From Candidatus Falkowiibacteriota bacterium (lineage in GTDB: Bacteria > Patescibacteriota > Patescibacteriia > Patescibacteriales > UBA12075), in the NCBI GenBank assembly GCA_030600505.1, contig JAUVLY010000057.1:1-5766 (forward strand): a DNA stretch of 5,766 nucleotides. The letters are read 5' to 3'. The notes under the pieces were generated by a model. It had not been told where the DNA came from, did not search any database, and was given only the letters and a program-made list of their open reading frames with translations. Positions 1 to 5,128 of the stretch are shown piece after piece. The position numbers and the translations under genes were made by a program. Position 1 is the stretch's first letter. The number at the start of each line of letters is the position of its first letter.

Positions 1-189
1 GTCCACGGACCGGTTAAGCTAAAGATTCCGGCTGGTGCTGAGTCAGGCACGGTTTTTAAGTTAAGGAATAAAGGGATAGAGAGGCTTCAGCAGAGTGGAA
101 CCGGCGATCATTTGGTAACGGTTAATATTAAAACCCCCAGAAATTTAAGTAGAAAGCAAAAAGAGTTGTTAAAAGAATTAAATATATGA
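1..189 (+). CDS. dnaJ: Chaperone DnaJ, C-terminal fragment (5' end outside window)
   Basis: The open frame runs from the first base to a TGA at 187-189 and gives 62 residues. It reads like the end of the substrate-binding C-terminal domain of DnaJ (Hsp40): VKLKIPAGAESGTVFKLRNKGI, then the GDH(L)VTVNI strand, then the closing helix LSRKQKELLKEL. In the family, DnaJ binds unfolded polypeptides in the cytoplasm and passes them to DnaK while stimulating its ATPase. The J domain, Gly/Phe region and zinc-finger cysteines lie upstream of the window, so full-length DnaJ cannot be told from a zinc-less CbpA-type relative by this piece alone, although the sequence fits DnaJ well. The TGA stop falls at the normal end of the family, which argues against a code in which TGA is glycine. 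The stop overlaps the next gene's start by four bases (ATGA), implying translational coupling. Confidence 0.93.
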   Translation, partial: VHGPVKLKIPAGAESGTVFKLRNKGIERLQQSGTGDHLVTVNIKTPRNLSRKQKELLKELNI

Positions 190-632
190 ATAAGTCACCC
201 CATGAGCAAATAAAATTTGGTTTTGCGAAAGAGGATTCAGAATTTAGTGCTGATAATAAACCCAAGGCCACTAGCGAAAAGAGAATGAAGCCGAAGAAGA
301 AATTAAAAATAGTAGTTGAGGAGTTTTGGAATAAAGACGTGGATACGCAATATAATATTTTTAAAAGAGTGTTTTTATATAAACCAGACATTAAACCAGA
401 AGAAATAAATACAAGGCAGGTGGCGCTTGCTATGTTAAGTGAATATTCTGGTAGTGTTTACGAAGCTGAAGATTGTGATACTGTCCCCAGAAGAGATTTT
501 TATAATTTAGAAATATTAGTGTTGGATTCTTTTAGTAGGTTAAAGGAAGATTATAAACAAGGCGATGATTCAATCCAACAAAAAAGTAAGTGGACATCCC
601 ATATTGGCAGGGGTCTACCGGAAGATGATTAA
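186..632 (+). CDS. Hypothetical protein, translationally coupled to dnaJ
   Basis: This 148-residue soluble protein is not recognised. Its ATG shares the ATGA overlap with the dnaJ stop, so it is almost certainly in the same transcript, and no Shine-Dalgarno sequence is visible. The N-terminal third (residues 1-45) is polar and likely disordered, with a lysine-rich patch KRMKPKKKLK. Residues about 45-125 look helical and ordered (VVEEFWNKDVDTQYNIFKRVFLYKPDI split by proline; then RQVALAMLSEYS and FYNLEILVLDSFSRLKEDYKQ). The C-terminus ends in an acidic PEDD. There is no signal peptide, membrane segment or obvious catalytic motif. Position after dnaJ could suggest a chaperone-linked role, but that is inference only. 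Codon use resembles the neighbours, and the frame is long and well placed, so I think it is a real gene. Confidence 0.8.
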   Translation: MNKSPHEQIKFGFAKEDSEFSADNKPKATSEKRMKPKKKLKIVVEEFWNKDVDTQYNIFKRVFLYKPDIKPEEINTRQVALAMLSEYSGSVYEAEDCDTVPRRDFYNLEILVLDSFSRLKEDYKQGDDSIQQKSKWTSHIGRGLPEDD

Positions 633-657
633 TGTTTTTCTATTTAATCAGTTATTA

Positions 658-690
658 GCTAATATTAAGCTAAAAATATTAGTGTTTTTT
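658..690 (+). terminator. Putative intrinsic terminator of the dnaJ transcript
   Basis: An 8-bp perfect stem (CTAATATT at 659-666 with AATATTAG at 675-682, loop of 8) is extended by a possible G-T pair and followed directly by TGTTTTTT (683-690). It sits 26 bases after the stop of the 148-residue gene and before a promoter-like sequence, as expected for an operon boundary. The stem is almost all A/T and therefore weak, so the call is moderate. Confidence 0.5.
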
Positions 691-705
691 CCACAGTTGT
701 TTGAC

Positions 706-733
706 TTGAAAAAATATTTTGAATTTGTATAAT
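706..733 (+). promoter_or_regulatory. Sigma70-like promoter, candidate for the ABC operon
   Basis: TTGAAA (706-711) and a perfect TATAAT (728-733) are separated by 16 bp in an AT-rich setting, predicting transcription from about 740. A second -35-like TTGACT at 701-706 would leave 21 bp and is less likely. It lies just after the putative terminator and points at the ABC ATPase gene. If used, it gives a leader of about 270 nt containing the whole inverted-repeat element at 809-958. Confidence 0.55.
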
Positions 734-808
734 ATTAATGCTACAATGTTAAAGCTTTTAAAACACTTTTAAATATTTTATTTTCATTTTTAAGCTTGAG
801 ATTTATAG

Positions 809-958
809 AACTTACGCGTTTGAATAATACCCATGATCACATTGGCTAATATTATTTATTTTCTCGCTACGGAACTCGCTACGCTCAAACAGCCTCGCTT
901 CAAAAATAAATAATATTAGCCAATGTCTGCGCTTATTAAATAAATAGGTGCGTAAGTT
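809..958. repeat. MITE-like nested inverted-repeat element in the operon leader
   Basis: This element fills much of the gene-free stretch 633-1011. Outer 9-bp perfect inverted repeats, AACTTACGC (809-817) and GCGTAAGTT (950-958), enclose an inner perfect 24-bp inverted repeat (839-862 with 903-926; the arm contains TTGGCTAATATTATTTA). The inner loop of 40 nt (863-902) is richer in GC than the arms and holds two direct copies of CTCGCTACG (863-871, 875-883) followed by GCTCAAACA (883-891). It has no open reading frame, so if mobile it would need a transposase from elsewhere. In RNA it would form a long hairpin in the leader of the ABC genes, so it could instead be a regulatory structure. The two possibilities cannot be separated from one copy. 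Confidence 0.7.
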
Positions 959-1011
959 ATGATTTAATAAAAATAAAGTATTTAAAAGTTTTATTGTTTT
1001 ATTTTGTAAAA

Positions 1012-1942
1012 ATGATTGAAATATCTAATTTAACAAAAAAATTTGGCAGCAGTGTGGTTTTGGACGATATTAGTTTTTCTGTGAAAAAAGGTGAGATCCT
1101 TGGGTTTTTGGGGCCAAATGGCGCCGGCAAGACCACAACCATGAAGATCATCACCAGTTTTTGGACGCCCACCAAAGGTACAGTGAAAGTTGACGGCGTG
1201 GATGTTATGGTTGATTCAATGGCGAGTAGAAAAAAAAATCGGTTATTTACCCGAGACTGTGCCGCTATATGATGATATGCGGGTTTATGAATATCTTAAA
1301 TTTGTTGCCGAGATTAGAGGAGTAGAAAAAGACAGAGTCAAAGAACGCATTGCTAGCGTGGTTGGTTCCTGCGGGCTTAAGCAAGTGATCCGTAAACCAA
1401 TTGAAGAGCTAAGTAAGGGTTTTCGCCAGCGGGTCGGCCTGGCCCAGGCGATCATGCATGAGCCGGATATTTTAATCCTGGACGAACCGACTACCGGCCT
1501 GGACCCAAACCAGATTGTGGAGATCCGTGATCTGATCAAAAAAATCGGTGAGGAAAAGACAATTATTTTTTCCACCCATATTCTTTCTGAGGTAAGCGCG
1601 ACCTGTGACCGGGCGATTATTATTAATAACGGTAAGATCGTGGCCGAAGGCAGTCCGGAGAATCTGGTCAAGCAGGCTGGGGGCAAAGAAATAGTTTATG
1701 TTAAAGTGCGTGGCCCGCGCGACGCAGTATTGGAAAAACTTAAAGAAATGGAAAATGTTGAATCAGTTGAATATAAGGACAAAGAAGCGGAAAGTATATT
1801 TGGTTTTAATATCGTACCCAAGGCCGGAGTTGATATCCGCGAGCATTTATCCATAAAAGTAGTTAAAAACGGTTGGAATATTTACGAACTATATCGGGAA
1901 TCGGTTTCGCTGGAGGATGTGTTTATGGATTTAACCAAGTAG
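1012..1942 (+). CDS. ABC transporter ATP-binding protein (GldA/NatA-like), frameshifted in an A9 tract
   Basis: This is the ATP-hydrolysing subunit of an ABC-2-type system. It reads as two frames that join at the A tract 1230-1238. Frame one covers 1012 to about 1236 and would stop at 1270-1272; frame two continues to the TAG at 1940-1942. Skipping one A restores a protein of about 309 residues, normal for the family. In the joined protein the motifs are Walker A GPNGAGKT (34-41), a GYLPE region where the Q-loop glutamine is replaced by Glu, as is common in GldA-like proteins, signature LSKGF (133-137), Walker B ILILDE with catalytic E158, D-loop GLDP (162-165) and H-loop H189. The tail resembles the DUF4162 extension. 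I chose ATG 1012 over an upstream in-frame TTG at 994, because it begins directly at the conserved MIEISNLTKKFG. There is no Shine-Dalgarno sequence. The permease downstream is its likely partner. The gene may be broken, rescued by slippage, or a sequencing error. Confidence 0.88.
1230..1238 (+). other. A9 homopolymer at the ATPase frameshift point
   Basis: Nine consecutive A residues lie exactly where the ATPase changes from reading frame one to frame two. With eight A residues the sequence would read ASRKKIGYLPETV, the expected family sequence; with nine it reads RKKNRLFTRDC and stops 34 bases later. Poly-A runs of this length are known sites of RNA polymerase slippage and also of sequencing or assembly errors. 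The seven-A run near 1034-1041 in the same gene is in frame. Confidence 0.9.
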
Positions 1943-2115
1943 TTACTAATTACGAATCAGTACGAATTTACGAATAATTAATTTGAATTTATATTACGTT
2001 GGAGCAAGGCCTCCGGCCTGCGACTTTCGAAGCGACAAAATCTCGCGGGCGGGACGCCCGGCTCAAACATAAAAGAGGTTTATTTGTATATTCGTAATGA
2101 TACGTAATTTGCAAC
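1942..2115. repeat. Intercistronic nested palindrome, copy 1 (arms plus REP-like core)
   Basis: Arms of 36 nt at 1942-1977 and 2080-2115 are inverted repeats matching at 30 of 36 positions by hand alignment. The consensus is rich in TACGAAT-like heptamers. They enclose the GC-rich core described separately. The left arm begins on the last base of the ATPase stop codon, and the right arm ends three bases before the permease ATG, so the repeat is the entire spacer and supplies the leader of the permease gene. Confidence 0.88.
1998..2069 (+). repeat. REP/BIME-like double-hairpin core, copy 1
   Basis: Two opposed hairpins make up this core. On the top strand: GGAG, then stem AGGCC/GGCCT (2007-2011, 2015-2019) around loop TCC, with GC/GC below and one bulged A. 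On the bottom strand: TGAG, then stem GGGCG/CGCCC around loop TCC with one bulged C (2046-2060 region). Each half fits GAGC, bulge, 5-bp stem, TCC, stem, GCGA. A bulged hairpin preceded by a short G-rich tetranucleotide is the known layout of REP sequences mobilised by RAYT (Y1-type) transposases. No such transposase is in the window. Confidence 0.75.
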
Positions 2116-2118
2116 AAA

Positions 2119-2862
2119 ATGAATAATATGGATTATAAAAAATATTTAAAAACTGTATACATACTTTTTAAGAAAGAGTTGATGGGTTATTTTAATTCAC
2201 CAATTGCCTATATTTTTATCGGTGTTTTTCTGATAGTGGGGAACTGGCTGTTTTTTAAGAATTTTTATATTATCGGCCAAGCCAGCATGCGGGCTTACTT
2301 TGAGCTTTTGCCCTGGATATTTTTATTTCTTGCGCCGGCCATTACTATGCGTTTGTGGGCCGAGGAAAAAAAGAATGGTACGATCGAGTTTCTTCTGACT
2401 TTGCCGCTGACCGATTGGCAGATAGTATTATCCAAATTTTTTGGCGGACTGGCCTTTTTGTTTATTTCCCTATTGCTCACCATAACCATTCCTATCTCTT
2501 TGGTCAGCATTGGTAATGTTGACTGGGGTCCGATTATTGGCGGCTACTTAGGGGCTCTTTTTTTGGGCGGAGCTTACTTGGCATTGGGTTTATTTATTTC
2601 CAGCTTGACCAAAAATCAGATCATTGCTTTTATATTGGCCCTGGTGGCCAGCTTTATTGCCTTTATAATTGGCGCGAATTTTGTTTTGATTGGCGCGCCC
2701 CAGTTTTTGGTCCCGATCATGAGCTTTATGGGCCTGGGAACGCATTTTTATAATATTGCCAGAGGAGTACTAGACTCCAAAGATATAATTTATTACTTAT
2801 CATTTATTTTTGTATTTCTATATTTAAACGCGCGGGTGATAGAGACAAGAGGGTGGAAATAG
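2119..2862 (+). CDS. ABC-2 type transporter permease (GldF-like)
   Basis: The product is a 247-residue integral membrane protein, the channel subunit expected to pair with the ATPase upstream. Six hydrophobic segments are visible at about 25-47, 62-78, 105-130, 138-162, 167-192 and 222-240. A short N-terminal cytoplasmic stretch has the family pattern FKKELMGYFNSPIAY. The most diagnostic part is residues 78-107: RLWAEEKKNGTIE, then LLTLPLTDWQIVLSKF, the conserved loop of ABC-2/GldF permeases. Length matches the 240-250 residues usual in that group. The ATG at 2119 gives MNNMDYKK; an internal ATG at 2128 is an equally possible start. Neither has a Shine-Dalgarno sequence, since the upstream bases are the right arm of a repeat (GCAACAAA). 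The substrate is unknown: GldF in Bacteroidetes is tied to gliding, but relatives occur in non-gliding bacteria, so motility should not be assumed. Confidence 0.9.
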   Translation: MNNMDYKKYLKTVYILFKKELMGYFNSPIAYIFIGVFLIVGNWLFFKNFYIIGQASMRAYFELLPWIFLFLAPAITMRLWAEEKKNGTIEFLLTLPLTDWQIVLSKFFGGLAFLFISLLLTITIPISLVSIGNVDWGPIIGGYLGALFLGGAYLALGLFISSLTKNQIIAFILALVASFIAFIIGANFVLIGAPQFLVPIMSFMGLGTHFYNIARGVLDSKDIIYYLSFIFVFLYLNARVIETRGWK

Positions 2863-2865
2863 ATT

Positions 2866-3034
2866 GTTACGAATTACGAATCATTACGAATTTACGAATA
2901 ATTTTAAAAATGTTTGAGCTGGGCCTCTGGCCCGCGAATTTCATCGCTCAGAAAGTCGCAGGCCAGAGGCCTTGCTCCAACGTCGTATGAAAAAATTTGT
3001 ATATGTAAATTTGTACTGATTCGTAATTAGCAAC
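2866..3034. repeat. Intercistronic nested palindrome, copy 2 (inverted core)
   Basis: Arms at 2866-2901 and 2999-3034 match as inverted repeats at 29 of 36 positions, two more being G-U pairs in RNA. The left arm carries four exact TACGAAT heptamers starting at 2868, 2875, 2885 and 2893. The element begins three bases after the permease stop and ends 12 bases before the next ATG. Its right arm, read in reverse, resembles the left arm of copy 1 more than that copy's right arm, which together with the flipped core suggests the whole unit is inverted here. Confidence 0.87.
2911..2982 (-). repeat. REP/BIME-like double-hairpin core, copy 2 (reverse orientation, diverged)
   Basis: This is the reverse complement of the core seen in copies 1 and 3, with about ten differences and a one-base gap. 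Both hairpins survive: AGGCC/GGCCT in one half and GGGCC/GGCCC in the other. Compared with GGGCG/CGCCC in the other copies, the innermost pair has changed from G-C to C-G on both sides, a compensatory change. Both loops are TCT instead of TCC, and the bulge is T instead of C. GAGC and GCGA borders are kept in both halves. Confidence 0.78.
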
Positions 3035-3046
3035 AAAAAAATTATT

Positions 3047-4594
3047 ATGTCAAACAAACCAACAAAAAGAATAAAAAAGGCAGACCTAGGTATAACCTTA
3101 TTACTGATATTGGGAATTTTGGTGGTGGCAAACTTTTTTTCATATAAATTATTCTTTCGCTTAGATCTGACCGAGAATAAGATTTTTTCCATATCTGATG
3201 CGACCAAGAATACGATGCGCCAACTGGATGATGTTGTGAATATCAAGGCTTATTTTAGCGCTACTTTGCCTAGCCAGGTGTTATCTTTGAAGCAGGAGGT
3301 AAAAGACGTGCTGGATGAATATCAGACTTATTCCAACGGAAAGGTTAAGGTTGAATTTATTGACCCGGGAGATGATGCTGACTTGGCCCAGGAGCTGGCT
3401 ATCAAGGGAATCCCGCAATTGACCTTTGAAGTTTATGAAAAAGATAAGATGCAGCTGGTGAACGGATATATGGGAGTGGCGATTAGTTACGGCGATAATA
3501 TTGAAGTAATTCCGGCGGTTAAACGCGATACCAGTGACTTGGAATATCAAATAACAACGGCGATTAAAAAAGTAACCGTGGATGAAATGGCTACTATTGG
3601 CTATCTTAGTTCGCAGGGAACCCATAGCCTGACCGAGAGCCTAAGGGCGGCCGAGCAGAGCCTTAAAGAGCTGTATGTAGTAAAAGAGTTAACTTTGAGC
3701 GAAGAAGAGCCTAGTATTGCCGCAGATATTGATACTCTTTTAATTGTTGGTGCTAAGGAAAAATTCAGTGATAATCAACTGCGCGCGATAAACGCGTTCG
3801 TAGTTCGCGGCGGCGCTTTGTTAATTCTACAAGATGGTGTGTCAATCGGGCAAGGCCTTCAGGCCAGTAAAAATATTACCGGTTTAGAAATTTTACTTAG
3901 CCAATATGGTATTAGCCTTAATCAGGATTTGGTAGCGGATAAACGCAGCGGAGTGGCTTCATTTACCCAAGGTTTTTTGACTTTTTCCAGCGAGTATCCT
4001 TTTTGGCCCAAGATCACCAACGCGGGATTTAATCCGGACGCAAGCGCGGTCTCTGGTCTGGAAAATGTAATATTACCTTGGGCCAGTAGTGTTAAGGTTG
4101 ATACTGCCAAAATCAGTGAAGATAGTTTTAAATATTTAGCTTTTACCACCAATGACGGCTGGCAAATAAGTGATAATTTTAACATCTCACCAAATGGTTC
4201 AACCGTAGTGCAAGGCGAGCAAAAGCGCTATAATCTGGCACTGGCCGTAAACGGCTCTATTGCCAATGCGTATCCGGAAGAGAACGCACCAGAAAATATA
4301 AATGGAAAGATTGTAGTTGTCGGTGACTCTGATTTTATAACCGATGGTTTTCTTCGCAACAATCCGGATAACCTGACTTTGTTCCAGAATTTGGTTGACA
4401 CCCTAAGTTTTGACGAGGCTCTTATCAGTATCCGCTCCAAGGGCGTTACCAGCCGGCCGATCAAAGAGCTAACCGACGGCTCGCGGGCCACAATTCGTTA
4501 TTTAAATATATTTGGGTTAACCTTATTGGTAATTGCCTTTGGTATGCTTAGGTATTTTATGAGAAGGAAGAGTAGGTTTGTAGATGAAATATAG
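3047..4594 (+). CDS. GldG-like ABC transporter auxiliary protein
   Basis: The product is a 515-residue membrane-anchored protein of the GldG/ABC_transp_aux type, the usual third member of GldA-GldF systems. A basic N-terminus (NKPTKRIKKAD) precedes one hydrophobic segment at about 13-36. Then comes the family's hallmark RLDLTENKIFSISDATK (38-54), and then KAYFSATLP, VKDVLDEYQTYSNGKVKVEF, the QELAIKGIPQLTFEV region and the GYMGVAISYGDNIEVIP region. The large middle is soluble. The second half has a Rossmann-like stretch (IDTLLIVGAKEKFSDNQLRAINAFVVRGGALLIL) and KIVVVGDSDFITDGFL. A second hydrophobic segment lies at about 484-504, followed by basic MRRKSRF. The topology suggests a big extracytoplasmic domain tethered at both ends. 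The family's molecular role is not settled; partner binding or substrate handling is inferred from constant linkage to the permease. No Shine-Dalgarno sequence precedes the ATG. Confidence 0.9.
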   Translation: MSNKPTKRIKKADLGITLLLILGILVVANFFSYKLFFRLDLTENKIFSISDATKNTMRQLDDVVNIKAYFSATLPSQVLSLKQEVKDVLDEYQTYSNGKVKVEFIDPGDDADLAQELAIKGIPQLTFEVYEKDKMQLVNGYMGVAISYGDNIEVIPAVKRDTSDLEYQITTAIKKVTVDEMATIGYLSSQGTHSLTESLRAAEQSLKELYVVKELTLSEEEPSIAADIDTLLIVGAKEKFSDNQLRAINAFVVRGGALLILQDGVSIGQGLQASKNITGLEILLSQYGISLNQDLVADKRSGVASFTQGFLTFSSEYPFWPKITNAGFNPDASAVSGLENVILPWASSVKVDTAKISEDSFKYLAFTTNDGWQISDNFNISPNGSTVVQGEQKRYNLALAVNGSIANAYPEENAPENINGKIVVVGDSDFITDGFLRNNPDNLTLFQNLVDTLSFDEALISIRSKGVTSRPIKELTDGSRATIRYLNIFGLTLLVIAFGMLRYFMRRKSRFVDEI

Positions 4595-4758
4595 GTTACG
4601 AATTACGAATCGTTACAAATTTACGAATAATAATAACCATGTTGGAGCAAGGCCTCCGGCCTGCGACTTTCGAAGCGACAAAATTTCGCGGGCGGGACGC
4701 CCGGCTCAAACAGTTTGACTGATTATTCGTAAATTCGTATTGATTAGTAATTCGTAAC
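4595..4758. repeat. Intercistronic nested palindrome, copy 3
   Basis: Arms at 4595-4630 and 4723-4758 match as inverted repeats at 32 of 36 positions, the best of the three. The left arm starts on the base right after the gldG-like TAG stop, and the right arm ends two bases before the thioredoxin-like ATG, so the two codons would be brought together by the stem. A small extra palindrome TCAAACAGTTTGA (4706-4718) sits at the core's right edge and is not present in the other copies. Confidence 0.9.
4641..4712 (+). repeat. REP/BIME-like double-hairpin core, copy 3
   Basis: It is identical to copy 1 at 71 of 72 positions, differing only by T for C at 4685, and lies in the same orientation. Both bulged hairpins with TCC loops and the GAGC/GCGA borders are unchanged. 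Near-identity over a non-coding stretch 2.6 kb apart implies recent duplication or gene conversion. Confidence 0.78.
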
Positions 4759-4760
4759 AT

Positions 4761-5027
4761 ATGAAAGTATTAAAATTCGGAGCAATATGGTGTAAGGAAT
4801 GCTTGGTGATGCGCCCGATGTGGGAAGAGATCGAGGCTGACATGCCTGATTTAAAAACAGAATATTATGACGCGGATTTAAATCCGGAAGTAGTAAAAAA
4901 ATACGAGGTAAAAAATTTACCGGTATTTATTTTTTTGGATAAAGACGATAATGAAATATCACGCCTTAAAGGCATTCAGAATAAGGAGGATTTAATCAAG
5001 GCAGTCAAGGAGAATATCAACAAATAA
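4761..5027 (+). CDS. Small thioredoxin-like protein (WCKEC active site)
   Basis: The product is an 88-residue single-domain thioredoxin-fold protein. It has strand KVLKFGAIWC, the redox motif W10-C11-K12-E13-C14, a helix with MRPMWEEIEADM, the YYDADLNPE segment, and the cis-proline loop VKNLPVFIFLD with Pro54. A C-terminal strand and helix follow (EISRLKGIQNKEDLIKAVKENI). It lacks a signal peptide and membrane segment, so it should be cytoplasmic. At 88 residues it is shorter than classic thioredoxin (about 105), lacking the first strand and helix. The CKEC spacer differs from the canonical CGPC, so redox potential and partners may differ. It lies between the GldG-like and DUF4340 genes, on the same strand, joined to them only by repeat-filled spacers. 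Whether it serves the transporter is unknown. The ATG has no Shine-Dalgarno sequence. Confidence 0.9.
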   Translation: MKVLKFGAIWCKECLVMRPMWEEIEADMPDLKTEYYDADLNPEVVKKYEVKNLPVFIFLDKDDNEISRLKGIQNKEDLIKAVKENINK

Positions 5028-5122
5028 ATAATCCGAATCTACAAATAAATCCAAATATTACAAATGTTTAATATCCAAATAATTAAATTTTTGGATATAG
5101 CTATTTGTAGTATTAGGATTAT
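5028..5122. repeat. AT-rich intercistronic palindrome of a second family
   Basis: Outer arms 5028-5047 and 5102-5122 are inverted repeats with one mismatch and one inserted base. Inner arms ATATCCAAA (5071-5079) and TTTGGATAT (5090-5098) are a perfect 9-bp stem. The left half also has two direct near-copies of an AATCC(G/A)AAT plus TACAAAT unit at 5030-5046 and 5048-5065. It contains no GC-rich core. It starts on the base after the thioredoxin-like TAA and ends six bases before the next ATG, the same placement as the other family. Confidence 0.82.
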
Positions 5123-5128
5123 ACATAT

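Noticed and set aside
128..391. Minus-strand open frame giving a hydrophobic 87-residue protein
   Set aside because: It overlaps the dnaJ end and the coupled gene in antisense; its hydrophobicity comes from reading lysine/glutamate-rich coding DNA backwards.
701..733. TTGACT at 701-706 as the -35 box for TATAAT at 728
   Set aside because: The spacing would be 21 bp, outside the usual 15-19; TTGAAA at 706-711 gives 16 bp.
994..1014. TTG at 994 as the ATPase start
   Set aside because: It would add six non-conserved residues (MFYFVK); the ATG at 1012 starts exactly at the family's usual MIEISNLTKKFG.
1285..1686. Minus-strand open frame inside the ABC ATPase
   Set aside because: It is a shadow of the conserved ATPase frame, which carries the signature, Walker B and H-loop motifs on the plus strand.
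1998..2069. Core hairpins as intrinsic terminators
   Set aside because: The GC-rich stems are not followed by a T run on either strand, and termination there would silence the rest of the operon in three places.
2941..3246. Minus-strand open frame across the spacer and the start of the GldG-like gene
   Set aside because: It is antisense to a strongly conserved reading frame and partly encoded by the repeat core; its product shows no family features.
1942..4758. Three spaced repeats considered as a CRISPR array or its remnants
   Set aside because: The copies are 0.9-1.7 kb apart with full genes between them, lie in mixed orientation, and are built of nested hairpins; there are no short regular spacers and no cas genes.
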